A stretch of 49,894 nucleotides of DNA from contig CAJQOD010000009.1 of assembly GCA_905479865.1 (NCBI GenBank), positions 1 through 49,894 of the forward strand, in the 5' to 3' direction. The first letter of the stretch is position 1; every line of letters begins with the position of its first letter. Shown here one piece after another: positions 9,710 through 18,717 of this stretch. The DNA comes from an uncultured Rickettsiaceae bacterium. GTDB lineage: Bacteria > Pseudomonadota > Alphaproteobacteria > Rickettsiales > Rickettsiaceae. The notes under the pieces are model-generated. The model made no database searches. It saw only the letters and a list, made by a program, of their open reading frames with translations, and was not told where the DNA came from. A program made the position numbers and the translations under genes.

Positions 9710-9781
9710 CATTAAACACCTCAGATCCATATATTAATTATTTATAAACCTTTGCTGTTGCACCTCAACCTTGAATCCGCC
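9710..9781 (-). repeat. Right arm of inverted repeat, the genuine ftsQ 3' end
   Basis: Read on the minus strand this is the last 16 codons of ftsQ plus about 24 bases downstream, up to TGAGGTGTTTAATG. It is the intact source copy of the arm at 6751-6824, in opposite orientation 2.9 kb away. Beyond the arm (below 9710) the sequence differs from the IS30 sequence that follows the other arm. Confidence 0.85.
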
Positions 9782-10561
9782 TTTTTCTAAATAATATTTA
9801 TTTGAGTCTCTTAAATCGAGCATCTTATAGTTTTGGTCGAATAACTTTTTATTTTTATCAAGCAACTGCAAATAATCATAAGCTTCACCAAATTTTTCTT
9901 CTGGCATCTTAACAGTAATATTCTGCTCCAAATTTATGTTCCAACGGCGTTGTCCATATCTTACAGCCGACTTTATTTTAGAACTCAAGCTAGGATAACG
10001 ATTTAAATCATCAATCAAATTTTGTGCATATATATTTGCGTCTTGACCTACTACCTGTATTAATTCTCCAAAACCTTTACCTTCATATTTTGAAATACGG
10101 TTACCTTCCGCATCAACCAAATATAGTTTATGTTTAAACTGCCAAATTGCAATTGGCAAGCGTTCAATAACTGCAATATAAATTGTAGATGGCAGTCGCC
10201 TCTCAATTATTGCACCTTTAACCCAAGGGCTGCCCTCAAGCTTATCTTTGACCTCTTCCATATTAATGGCAAAAATTGGAGTCCCTTTATCTGCTCCGAG
10301 CATATCAATAATATCTTTTGATGGTGTATTTTTTTGCCCATCAATAATGACATTTTGTAGAACAAATCCATAATTAGCTGATATTTTATAAAAAGTAGCG
10401 CGCACTCTATCCTTAAAAACCTTAAACATATCTGTAAACACAAACAGACATACAAAAATCAGTAAAGACAATTTAAGCGATAACATAAAACGCTGATAAC
10501 ATATTGCCACTCTCCTACGCAAGGATATGTTGGCCTTCTTTGATTTCTTCATCTCTCTCAT
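9734..10561 (-). CDS. ftsQ: Cell division protein FtsQ
   Basis: A bitopic inner-membrane divisome protein that links FtsB/FtsL to early division proteins. It is 275 aa: a basic cytoplasmic N-terminus ([13 protein letters not shown]), one membrane segment at about residues 28-45, a POTRA domain ([18 protein letters not shown], near 90-108), and a periplasmic beta domain containing [19 protein letters not shown] and VVGQDA. The ATG at 10559-10561 overlaps the ddl TGA as ATGA, so translation is probably coupled. It is the last gene of the run; the usual next gene ftsA is replaced by the island bounded by the ftsQ-tail inverted repeat. Confidence 0.93.
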   Translation of the reverse strand: MREMKKSKKANISLRRRVAICYQRFMLSLKLSLLIFVCLFVFTDMFKVFKDRVRATFYKISANYGFVLQNVIIDGQKNTPSKDIIDMLGADKGTPIFAINMEEVKDKLEGSPWVKGAIIERRLPSTIYIAVIERLPIAIWQFKHKLYLVDAEGNRISKYEGKGFGELIQVVGQDANIYAQNLIDDLNRYPSLSSKIKSAVRYGQRRWNINLEQNITVKMPEEKFGEAYDYLQLLDKNKKLFDQNYKMLDLRDSNKYYLEKGGFKVEVQQQRFINN

Positions 10562-11604
10562 TCTTCAAATTTTGCGCCTTTTAAAACCTGCTCGACTAGC
10601 TTGGTATAATTTATACCTTTAAGCTCAACGATTTCCGGACAAATTGAAATAGGTGTCATCCCGGGATGAGTGTTGACTTCCAGCATATAAACCTCGTCCT
10701 CTTCCTCATTATAAATAAACTCAACCCTAATAATACCAACGTTACATCCCAGTATCCTGCACGCATGTTCGGATATTTTCAGAGTCCTGTTGCAAATGGA
10801 TTCAGAAATTGGTGCTGGAAGCAAATGTTCAGCAAAACCCTCAACATATTTTACTTCATAATCAAAAAAGCGCTTACCTTTTAGCAATTTTATTTCAAGC
10901 ACTCCCATCGCTTTACCATTTAGCACTGCGACCTGAAGCTCTCTACCTTTTATATATTTTTCAGCTATAATTTCATCGCCGTAAGGAAAATCATACTCAG
11001 CGAAGGAAAAATCATCTCCCTCAAAAATTATTTCTACTCCTACACTCGATCCTTGCGTTAATGGCTTAATGACATAAGGTCTTGAAATTGGATCAACCTT
11101 GATATTATCTGATTTCTTGACCCCTTTAGCTTCGGCCACTTTTATGCCATTGGCTCGAAAAATCTCCTCCGACTTCTTCTTATTAAACGCCAGGCTTGAT
11201 GCCAGAACTCCAGAACCGGTATAAGGAATTCTCATAATATTAAGCAAACCTGGAAGACATCCATCCTCACCATAAGTGCCATGCAAGGCATTATATACCA
11301 CATCAGGACACAACTCCTCCATAACACGTGCAATATCTGCTCCCATATCAATAAATGTTATTTGATGCCCCAAATCAATTAGTGAACTCACTATGCCGCT
11401 CGACGACATTAAGGATACTTCACGCTCAGCGGACATACCACCGCCGACGACGGCTACATGCTGCTTGTCACTTATCGGTTTAAACCTAAATTTTTCTATA
11501 TCCTGACCATTAAGCTGCAGATGTTCTTTCAAACTTGCTCTACCTTTGTTTGAGCAATCTATAAGCTTTGATTCTGCAATATATACGGTATTAAACTCTT
11601 CCAT
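10558..11604 (-). CDS. ddl: D-alanine--D-alanine ligase
   Basis: Makes D-Ala-D-Ala for the peptidoglycan stem peptide in the cytoplasm. It is 348 aa, with a roughly 48-residue N-terminal extension before the canonical start [16 protein letters not shown]; rickettsial Ddl proteins also have such an extension. ATP-grasp features include [45 protein letters not shown] and the metal site [11 protein letters not shown]. The segment RVEF has Glu where many Ddl enzymes have Asp. The start overlaps murB by 14 bases and the stop overlaps ftsQ by 4. Confidence 0.97.
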   Translation of the reverse strand: MEEFNTVYIAESKLIDCSNKGRASLKEHLQLNGQDIEKFRFKPISDKQHVAVVGGGMSAEREVSLMSSSGIVSSLIDLGHQITFIDMGADIARVMEELCPDVVYNALHGTYGEDGCLPGLLNIMRIPYTGSGVLASSLAFNKKKSEEIFRANGIKVAEAKGVKKSDNIKVDPISRPYVIKPLTQGSSVGVEIIFEGDDFSFAEYDFPYGDEIIAEKYIKGRELQVAVLNGKAMGVLEIKLLKGKRFFDYEVKYVEGFAEHLLPAPISESICNRTLKISEHACRILGCNVGIIRVEFIYNEEEDEVYMLEVNTHPGMTPISICPEIVELKGINYTKLVEQVLKGAKFEE

Positions 11605-12484
11605 CCCTACCTATCCGCTTTATTTCCCACTTTAGCTCAACTCCAGACTGCTCTTTTACTTCTTTTCTAACAAGTTCGCCCAGTTCTTCCATGTCGCTAG
11701 CTGTGGCTTTACCATTATTAATCATGAAATTACAATGTTTAGACGACATAGACGCATCGCCCAGTCTTTTATCCCTGAGACCGGCAGCATCAATCAGCTC
11801 CCAAGCCTTACGACCAGGTGGATTTGCGAATGTACTACCACCGGTTTTTTCAGTAATTGGTTGAGTAGAAGCTCTGCTCCGGCCAATTTCATCCATTCTG
11901 GCCTGAATCCTGTCGGCATCACCCAGCTTCGTCTTAAAAAGAACCTTAGTAAAAATTAACTCTTCTGACAAGGCATTTTTTCTATATGAAAACCCAATAT
12001 CTTCAGAATAAATTTGTTGGCTCTTTCCATTCTTATCAAGTGTCCATACTGAACTGACTATATCTTTAAACTCGTTACCATACGCACCCGCATTCATGGC
12101 GACTCCGCCGCCGATAGTGCCTGGTATACCAACTAAAAACTCAAACCCCTTTAGGCAATGACCTTGCGCAAATTTAGCCAGATTGAAATTCAGACACCCT
12201 GCCCCGACAGATAGTTTTCCATCAGGCAGTATCTCCATTGCTGTAAAACCTTGTCCAAGCTTCACAACAACACCTTCAATACCCTTATCCCGAATTATCA
12301 TATTCGACCCGGCTCCTAACACCGTCACAGGTAAAGTGTTTGCGTTTTGTTGCAAAAAAGAGGCCAAATCTTCAGCATCTTTCGGCTTGAACAAAATATC
12401 AGCAGCACCTCCGACTTTAAACCAGGTCAGATGTGCCAAATTATAGTTTAATTTATATTTGCCTCGAACAAGCGGTAAAGTCAT
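11591..12484 (-). CDS. murB: UDP-N-acetylenolpyruvoylglucosamine reductase
   Basis: A flavoenzyme that uses NADPH to reduce UDP-GlcNAc-enolpyruvate to UDP-MurNAc. At 297 aa it is the size of type II MurB. The FAD-binding region shows [13 protein letters not shown] and [11 protein letters not shown], then [18 protein letters not shown]. The proton donor Ser is in [11 protein letters not shown], and the C-terminal domain has [13 protein letters not shown]. It starts 4 bases after the murC stop and overlaps ddl, so it sits inside a tight operon. Confidence 0.97.
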   Translation of the reverse strand: MTLPLVRGKYKLNYNLAHLTWFKVGGAADILFKPKDAEDLASFLQQNANTLPVTVLGAGSNMIIRDKGIEGVVVKLGQGFTAMEILPDGKLSVGAGCLNFNLAKFAQGHCLKGFEFLVGIPGTIGGGVAMNAGAYGNEFKDIVSSVWTLDKNGKSQQIYSEDIGFSYRKNALSEELIFTKVLFKTKLGDADRIQARMDEIGRSRASTQPITEKTGGSTFANPPGRKAWELIDAAGLRDKRLGDASMSSKHCNFMINNGKATASDMEELGELVRKEVKEQSGVELKWEIKRIGRDGRV

Positions 12485-12488
12485 TATA

Positions 12489-13943
12489 TTAATTTACAAA
12501 ATGTACGTGTTCAGGGTCAGTCTCATTAAGCAGCTCTGGTAATTGGTTGACCCAATTAGTAATAGTACCGGCGCCCATAAACACGAAAAGATCTCCTTCT
12601 TTAGCTTCTGATACAATAATACTGGCTATATCCTCGTGGTTGGCAATAAAAGTAGCCTTGCCATTAATTTTTGTTATCGCATAGGCCAAGTCTCTACCAC
12701 TTACACCTTCTATCGGCTGCTCCCCAGCTGCAAAAACATCTGTAATATAGACACTATCTGCATCAGTAAAACAGTTCGCAAAATCAGAGAATAAATTCTT
12801 GAGTCTTGAGTATCTATGCGGTTGAAAAATTGCGATTACTCGCCCTCTGCGCGACGAAGCAATCTCGCTAGCTGTAGATAAAGTTGCACCAATTTCTACT
12901 GGATGATGTGCATAATCGTCAATAATTTCAGCACCATGATATTCGTAAACTTTGGTAAAACGTCTTTTTACTCCTCGAAAATTCTTAAACCCATCCCTGA
13001 TTACCTTGATACCAAAATCAAGCTCAACACCAATTGCAATGGCAGCCAACGCATTTAGCACGTTATGCTTGCCCGGTGTCGGAATTGTTATATGCTCAAC
13101 GATCGTGGAACCACCGGTATTTGGCAATTTCAGTTTAATATCAAAGGTTGAAGAATATATATCAGATTTTATATTATATGCCAAAATATGTGCATCATCA
13201 GAGTCTATTCCATAAGTTACGATACGTCTTTCTGTTACATCCTGAACTAATTTCCTGACTACCGGATGATCAACGCAAGCTACACCAAACCCATAAAATG
13301 GCAGGTTTCTTATAAAGCTTTTAAAAGCAGAAATTAGCGTATCAAAATCTTTATAATAATCCATGTGCTCTGGATCAATATTAGTGATGACTCCTATTGT
13401 TGAAGGAATTTTTATGAAAGTAGCATCCGACTCATCGGCTTCTACCACCAAATAATCACTCTGCCCCAAATAAGCATTAGTAGAACGGTTATTAATTATC
13501 CCACCATTAATCACTGTCGGATCAAGGCCAGCTGCTTCAAACAGGCATGCTACAAGCGACGTAGTTGTAGTTTTGCCATGCGAACCAGACACAGCAACTG
13601 AGCATTTCAGGCGCATCAGCTCTGCTAGCATCTCTGATCTTCTAATTACAGGAATTTTATTCTCTCTGGCAGCGACAACTTCCGGATTATCTGAATTTAC
13701 CGCAGAGGAAATCACAACGTACGATACATTCCAAATATTTATAGGATCATGTCCGGCGAAAACCTTAATACCTCTAGCTTCTAACCGTTTTGTATTACTA
13801 TTTGCCGAGAGGTCAGAGCCTTGCACTTTGTAGCCAAGATTATCCATTACTTCCGCTATACCACTCATGCCAATACCCCCAATACCCACAAAATGGATTG
13901 TATCTAATATTCCTTTTTTTCGCTTCATTTCAAGTAGTAGCAT
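12489..13943 (-). CDS. murC: UDP-N-acetylmuramate--L-alanine ligase
   Basis: Adds L-Ala to UDP-MurNAc in the first amino-acid step of peptidoglycan precursor synthesis. It is 484 aa. It has the N-terminal GIGGIGMSG motif (about 20-28), the ATP loop GSHGKTTTT (about 120-128), [10 protein letters not shown], the central-domain [12 protein letters not shown], and the C-terminal [10 protein letters not shown] and FQPHRYSR. An AAGGA sequence 8 bases before the ATG at 13943 supports this start over the internal Met at residue 6. It is preceded by acpS with 42 bases between. Confidence 0.98.
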   Translation of the reverse strand: MLLLEMKRKKGILDTIHFVGIGGIGMSGIAEVMDNLGYKVQGSDLSANSNTKRLEARGIKVFAGHDPINIWNVSYVVISSAVNSDNPEVVAARENKIPVIRRSEMLAELMRLKCSVAVSGSHGKTTTTSLVACLFEAAGLDPTVINGGIINNRSTNAYLGQSDYLVVEADESDATFIKIPSTIGVITNIDPEHMDYYKDFDTLISAFKSFIRNLPFYGFGVACVDHPVVRKLVQDVTERRIVTYGIDSDDAHILAYNIKSDIYSSTFDIKLKLPNTGGSTIVEHITIPTPGKHNVLNALAAIAIGVELDFGIKVIRDGFKNFRGVKRRFTKVYEYHGAEIIDDYAHHPVEIGATLSTASEIASSRRGRVIAIFQPHRYSRLKNLFSDFANCFTDADSVYITDVFAAGEQPIEGVSGRDLAYAITKINGKATFIANHEDIASIIVSEAKEGDLFVFMGAGTITNWVNQLPELLNETDPEHVHFVN

Positions 13944-13985
13944 CTATACCATCCTTATCATAAGTATTAATTAATTGTAACCATA

Positions 13986-14360
13986 TTACCCAGTAACGAC
14001 TACAAATGCAATCGCAAAGGGATAATCATCAGATAAAGAGATTTGAATATTATATTTCATAATATCTGGAAATTTTTCAGGCGATATTAACACCTTTGGA
14101 ACACCTGTATCATTATTTACAATGGCAATATCCCGAAAGGCTAAACCCTTTCCTATCCCAATACCAAGTGCTTTAGCAACAGCTTCTTTAGCTGCAAACC
14201 TCTTTGCAAGATAGCCTAACTGCTGCGTAGAAGTTAACACAGTAAATTTCTCAATTTCCAGCTTGTGAAAATTTTTCTTCAGGAACTTATCGCCATATTT
14301 TTGAAAGATGCTTTCTATTCTTTCAATATTAACTATATCCGTACCAATACCAACTACCAT
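13986..14360 (-). CDS. acpS: Holo-[acyl-carrier-protein] synthase
   Basis: Transfers the 4'-phosphopantetheine arm from CoA to apo-ACP. The 124 aa carry the signature GIGTDIVNIERI with the metal-binding Asp near residue 8, and KRFAAKEAVAKALG with the second metal ligand Glu. The length is normal. It lies 15 bases downstream of spoT and 42 upstream of murC on the same strand, so it is probably co-transcribed with them. Confidence 0.97.
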   Translation of the reverse strand: MVVGIGTDIVNIERIESIFQKYGDKFLKKNFHKLEIEKFTVLTSTQQLGYLAKRFAAKEAVAKALGIGIGKGLAFRDIAIVNNDTGVPKVLISPEKFPDIMKYNIQISLSDDYPFAIAFVVVTG

Positions 14361-14375
14361 TAATTATCATCCATA

Positions 14376-16517
14376 TTAATATTTAGTTCGCAGGACACGT
14401 TGAACAACTTTTTTAGTACGCAGTGAGTTAATAATCTTTTCAATGTGTTCAACTGACTTCACCTCTATATCGAATGTCATTTCAAAATAGTCAGAATTCC
14501 TGCTTGTGATCTTGAAGTTGATAATATTTCCTCCATCACGAGCAATTTCAGTAGAGATAGTAGCCAAGCTCGATGATTCATTAAGAAATACTATGCTGAT
14601 TCTACAGACAAAGGGAATATTCGACGCATTACTATCCCAGGTTAAATCTATTAATCTCTCAGGCATGCCGGCAAAATTATTCAACATCTCGCAATCAGAA
14701 GTGTGAATAGTCACACCGCTGCCAGTATGAACTATTCCAACAATTTTATCACCAGGCAGAGGATGACAACATTTCGCATAATGCATTGCCATACCGGATA
14801 TCAGCCCCTTAATTGGCACTAAATTCTCCTGCTGCTCGGCGGCACTTTTCTTTTTGCGACTAAATTTTAGCAACGATAACGTAGACCTCAACCTACTCTT
14901 TCGGGGCTGAACCTGTTTTACCACTTCTTCACGAGTGATTGTCCCTTCTCCAATAGCAAACAGTAGCTCATCTAACGTTTTTTCAAAGAACTTGCATGCC
15001 CTATCCAACGCCTTACTCTCATTTGCAATATCTGCGACTTTTAAAGCTTTACTAATAATGTTACGACCAAGTTTAACATACTGATCATGCTGCTGACTTC
15101 GGATAATTTTTCTGATCTCTGACCGCGCTTTGCCGGTCACTACGAATTTTTCCCAGGATGGCGAAGCGCTCTGATTCTTGGAAGTAATGATTTCCACCTG
15201 ATCGCCATTTACCAGCTGCGTCCTAAGTGGCACAATGCGTTCATTGACCTTTGCTCCAACACAGGAATTGCCAATATCTGAATGCACCATATAGGCAAAA
15301 TCGACTGTAGTAGCTCCTTTAGGCAGAGCAATGAGATTACCACTCGGTGTAAAACAAAACACCTGATCGTAGTACATTGCAAGCTTGGTATTTTGCAAAA
15401 ATTCTTCCGGGGCACTATCCTGCTCCAAGATCGACAATAATTCTCTGATCCAACTATATTTCTTGCCATCTGCCGTATCTTCATGACCCTGTTTATATCG
15501 CCAGTGAGCAGCTACACCAAGCTCAGCAATTTCATGCATTTCTTGAGTACGTATTTGAATTTCAATTTTCTGCATTAATGGCCCAAGCACAACCGTATGC
15601 AATGATTTATAACCATTCCCTTTGGGAGTACTGATAAAATCCTGAAAACTATCCGGCACCATTTTGTAAGCACCGTGAACTATTCCAAGCACACGATAGC
15701 AATCTTCAACTGTCTCTACTACCACCCTAAAAGCCACAATATCCGAAAGCTGATCCAGACCAACATCCTTTTGCTTCATTTTCATCCAGGTGGAATACGG
15801 TGTTTTTCTACGACCATATACTTCGGCCTTGGTCCCATCGGTGCGTGCCGTCTTCTTGATCTCTGCAACTATTCGCTTAACGAAATTTTCTTTACCACTC
15901 TCAATGCTTTTAAAACGATTTAAAATAGACTCTCTAATTTCAGGATTCAGCACCCTAAAGCAAATATCCTGCAGTTCAATCTTAATCTTCTGAATACCGA
16001 TTCTCTCAGCTAATGGCGCATATATTTCCATAGTCTCAAGAGCAATACGCTCTCTTTTCTCAGGCTTACTAATAAAATCAATAGTGCGCATATTATGCAA
16101 TCGATCGGCTAATTTAATAAGCAAAACTCTTATGTCATTACTCATGGCCAGCAGAAGTTTTCTGAAATTTTCAGCCTGCCGAACGTTATCAGGCTTGAAC
16201 TCAATTTTCGTAAGTTTAGTAACTCCATCTACCAGCTTTGCAACTTCCGGGCTGAAATGCTGTTCAATTTCCTGAAATGTAAGATCAGTATCTTCAATAG
16301 TATCATGCAAAATTGCTGTCACAATTGAGTCAGAATCCAGACGCATTTCTGCAATAATTTCTGCTACTTGCAATGGATGGTAATAATAAGGATCTCCTGA
16401 TGCACGTTTTTGTGAACCATGATATTTCACAGCAAACTCAATAGCTTTGCGAACCATTACCTCATCAAGCTTAATGCCACAAGACTTATATTTATCAATG
16501 ACTTCTTGATGATCCAC
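14376..16517 (-). CDS. spoT: RelA/SpoT bifunctional (p)ppGpp synthetase/hydrolase
   Basis: Makes and degrades the alarmone (p)ppGpp. At 713 aa all domains are present. The HD hydrolase has HGSQKRASGDPYYYHP and the HDTIED motif at 71-76. The synthetase region shows YGRRKTPYSTWMKMKQK (from about 232), DIVAFRVVVE and GNGYKSLHTVV. A TGS domain follows (VFCFTPSGNLIALPKGATTV), then an ACT domain at the end. Classical Rickettsia species carry fragmented spoT genes, so an intact copy is notable. The start is GTG at 16517; GAAGGA lies 7 bases before it, which favours this codon. Confidence 0.96.
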   Translation of the reverse strand: MDHQEVIDKYKSCGIKLDEVMVRKAIEFAVKYHGSQKRASGDPYYYHPLQVAEIIAEMRLDSDSIVTAILHDTIEDTDLTFQEIEQHFSPEVAKLVDGVTKLTKIEFKPDNVRQAENFRKLLLAMSNDIRVLLIKLADRLHNMRTIDFISKPEKRERIALETMEIYAPLAERIGIQKIKIELQDICFRVLNPEIRESILNRFKSIESGKENFVKRIVAEIKKTARTDGTKAEVYGRRKTPYSTWMKMKQKDVGLDQLSDIVAFRVVVETVEDCYRVLGIVHGAYKMVPDSFQDFISTPKGNGYKSLHTVVLGPLMQKIEIQIRTQEMHEIAELGVAAHWRYKQGHEDTADGKKYSWIRELLSILEQDSAPEEFLQNTKLAMYYDQVFCFTPSGNLIALPKGATTVDFAYMVHSDIGNSCVGAKVNERIVPLRTQLVNGDQVEIITSKNQSASPSWEKFVVTGKARSEIRKIIRSQQHDQYVKLGRNIISKALKVADIANESKALDRACKFFEKTLDELLFAIGEGTITREEVVKQVQPRKSRLRSTLSLLKFSRKKKSAAEQQENLVPIKGLISGMAMHYAKCCHPLPGDKIVGIVHTGSGVTIHTSDCEMLNNFAGMPERLIDLTWDSNASNIPFVCRISIVFLNESSSLATISTEIARDGGNIINFKITSRNSDYFEMTFDIEVKSVEHIEKIINSLRTKKVVQRVLRTKY

Positions 16518-16606
16518 GAACAGTCCTTCTTTATAATCAAATTTTCTTTACCTGAAAATAATAACTTTTTAACCGAGAAATTTCAACCTAAACTGCGATT
16601 AAATCA

Positions 16607-17524
16607 TTAGAGCAAAAAGCTGCTAGCAGCAGGTATATAGAGAAGAGCAAAGATCATTGCCAGCACGGTCGCTGTTGCCATTTCTTCGGAGTATAGATTA
16701 AACAAAGATGAAAATAGAATGGTACTGCTTGCCAAAGGCATTATACATAGAAGCTGCAGAACATTGTAATAGCTGGCACCATACCAACCAAAAAACAGCT
16801 GATCGAGTATAATAAACAAATTAAATGCTAATGGATATAATACGAACTTACTAAAAAAAGCCGAGCCAATAAACTTATAATTAAACTTAAATTCATTAAC
16901 ACAGGACAGCGCTAACCCAATCAACATCATACCAAGAATAGAGAATGTTCCACGCATATCCTTCACAAATTCATCCAAAAAATCCGGCAATGTAAAATCA
17001 CTTAAGCCGATTGTACAGCCAAGAATAAAGGCACTAAAAATAGGAAGTTTAACCATTTTTAGTAAAGTTTCATAGATTGTGGATTGACTTCGCGCACAAA
17101 AGTAAAAACCAACCAGAACTTCATAAATAGCAACACCAATACTTGCTAAAACAAATATGCCCAGGCTATGCTCATCAAAAATCGCGGCAGCAATCGGAAT
17201 CCCTAGATAACTGCTATTACACGTCCCTGCAGAAAAAGCTAGAATGTTCGGCCGAAGATCCTTCCATAGTTTGCAGTTAAACCAATACGCAAAACAGGCA
17301 AGACTGGAAGTAATTACGAACGTTATGAGAGTAATACCAAAATCGCTAAATTTTAGGCTAGCACTAGCCGGAATTGCAAAATACACAATGGGAGTGATAA
17401 AATAAAATAATAAAGCTGCGATTCCATCCTTCTTGACCTCAGCAAATTTACCGGCCAAAAAGCCCAGTAAGACTGAAAGTAATGAGCTAAAAATTTTAAA
17501 GAAAGTGATACTAAATATTGCCAT
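16607..17524 (-). CDS. AEC-family (auxin efflux carrier type) transporter
   Basis: A membrane carrier of about 305 aa with around ten hydrophobic segments. The family pattern is visible: a half with FFKIFSSLLSVLLGFLAGKF, a central AGTCNSSYLGIPIAAAIF typical of the first discontinuous helix of AEC proteins, and a second half with MLIGLALS and IMPLASSTILFSSLFNLY. The frame is open 63 codons further upstream, but that would overlap rpoZ by 92 bases, so ATG 17524 (MAIFSITFFKI) is preferred. Its substrate is unknown; relatives move malate or other organic acids. It sits between rpoZ and spoT, which are neighbours in many proteobacteria. Confidence 0.82.
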   Translation of the reverse strand: MAIFSITFFKIFSSLLSVLLGFLAGKFAEVKKDGIAALLFYFITPIVYFAIPASASLKFSDFGITLITFVITSSLACFAYWFNCKLWKDLRPNILAFSAGTCNSSYLGIPIAAAIFDEHSLGIFVLASIGVAIYEVLVGFYFCARSQSTIYETLLKMVKLPIFSAFILGCTIGLSDFTLPDFLDEFVKDMRGTFSILGMMLIGLALSCVNEFKFNYKFIGSAFFSKFVLYPLAFNLFIILDQLFFGWYGASYYNVLQLLCIMPLASSTILFSSLFNLYSEEMATATVLAMIFALLYIPAASSFLL

Positions 17525-17621
17525 ATCTTTTGGTACACGCAGAATAACAAACGAACTTGCTACCCTGGCAAAAATATTAACGCATCTCAAGCCCAGTGAA
17601 CTTAGGTATAAGTTTAAGAAC

Positions 17622-18020
17622 TTATTTGTCTTCTTCTGTAATATTATCAGAGAAATCAGGCTCAGCCTCTGTCCCAAGTCCGGATTCATCTGCTGAAAAC
17701 ATATCATCTTCATTACCTGCTGAGTAATCTACTTCCTCAACAATAGATTCCTGCGCCTCTGCGTAAAGATTTTCTTCCGGAACTTCGTCTACTTTGTTAT
17801 TTTGCTGCAGGCCGGCAATTTGTGATTCTCTTAAAACATCAACATCGATATTACTGGTTGCTATTTCACGCAGGGCAATAACCGGATTTTTGTCATTATT
17901 ACGATCAATCGTCAAAGGCGCTCCAGAAGCAATGTTTTTTGCTCTCTCAGCAGCCAATATAACTAGCTCAAATCTGTTAGGAATTTCTTCAACACAATCT
18001 TCAACTGTTACTCTTGCCAT
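17622..18020 (-). CDS. rpoZ: RNA polymerase omega subunit
   Basis: The small subunit that supports assembly of beta' into RNA polymerase. It is 132 aa, longer than the 91 aa of E. coli omega. The N-terminal 70 residues are canonical: [28 protein letters not shown] and [10 protein letters not shown]. The extra C-terminal 50-60 residues are strongly acidic, with many Glu and Asp and an EEDK end. First gene of the minus-strand run leading to spoT and the mur genes. Confidence 0.95.
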   Translation of the reverse strand: MARVTVEDCVEEIPNRFELVILAAERAKNIASGAPLTIDRNNDKNPVIALREIATSNIDVDVLRESQIAGLQQNNKVDEVPEENLYAEAQESIVEEVDYSAGNEDDMFSADESGLGTEAEPDFSDNITEEDK

Positions 18021-18717
18021 TCTGAATCACCCGATATATTACTTAAAAATTTAGACGTCATGATATAGTATAAGTAAATTTTTTGCAAGATACAAAATAT
18101 ATATTCTCCTAGCACCTCTTCCCCTTATTCCTGTATCATCACTGCAAAGATGCATAACAACCGTAAGCAGTAACAACTCATAAAATGTTTTGATGCTTTG
18201 AAACGTTGGAATAGATTGCCGCGGCCTTCATACAGGCCTCGCAATGACGGAATCCCTTAATGAAGGCCTCGCAATAACGTTTTTTTCATCACTCACAATA
18301 AAAGAGCGAATAAAATAATCTTGAAAAAGCTCGTCACCTACGAGCGTAGCTCAGCAATCCATTATGCTGTGTCCCAAAAAAGGTCGTCCCTTTCCAAAGA
18401 ACTTGGAGCGCTAGCGACTGTGGCAATTGAAGATTCAACGATTTTGTCATTGCGAGCGCAGGCGCGGCAATTTAATGAAAATTCAACAGTTCCGTCATTG
18501 CAAGCGTGAGCGCGGCAATCCACTTAAAAATCCTTAAAACCCAGGAGTTCTCTTCCTTATGGTTGTGCTTTTTATACCACAGCAACAAAAAACATAAGGT
18601 TAATGTCGGTTAATTCTTGCCTTTCTTGTGTATGTGATGCTACGATCGCCAGCGTAATTGGCTGTTCTATTCACGTCAAGATAAACGACAATCATTAAAC
18701 CAAATAGGAACGAACTC
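18021..18717. other. Gene-free region upstream of rpoZ and the autotransporter
   Basis: A 697-base divergent gap. The left part, adjoining rpoZ, and the right part, adjoining the autotransporter gene, must hold the two promoters, but no strong -35/-10 pair stands out. The centre (18213-18523) is a cluster of short GC-richer repeats. The autotransporter start has an AGGAACG ribosome-site candidate just before ATG 18718. No tRNA or supported ORF was seen. Confidence 0.6.
18213..18523. repeat. Cluster of REP-like CATTGCGAG/GCGGCAAT repeats
   Basis: At least five copies of one short motif in both orientations. On the plus strand TCATTGCGAGCGCAGGCG runs into CGGCAAT at 18446-18472, and CGTCATTGCAAGCGTGAG runs into CGCGGCAATCCA at 18493-18522. 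In the reverse sense there is GATTGCCGCGGCC...CCTCGCAATGACG at 18214-18250 and GGCCTCGCAATAACG at 18264-18279. Decayed copies lie near 18331-18360 and 18405-18429. The motif is locally GC-rich in an AT-rich background. Similar TCATTGCGAG elements are dispersed in many symbiont and rickettsial genomes. Confidence 0.8.

Noticed and set aside
17525-17713. N-terminal extension of the AEC transporter to 17713
   Set aside because: It would overlap rpoZ by 92 bases and adds non-family sequence before the first membrane segment.
18321-18509. 62-codon plus-strand ORF in the repeat cluster
   Set aside because: It is made of the dispersed repeat sequence and has no coding character beyond that.
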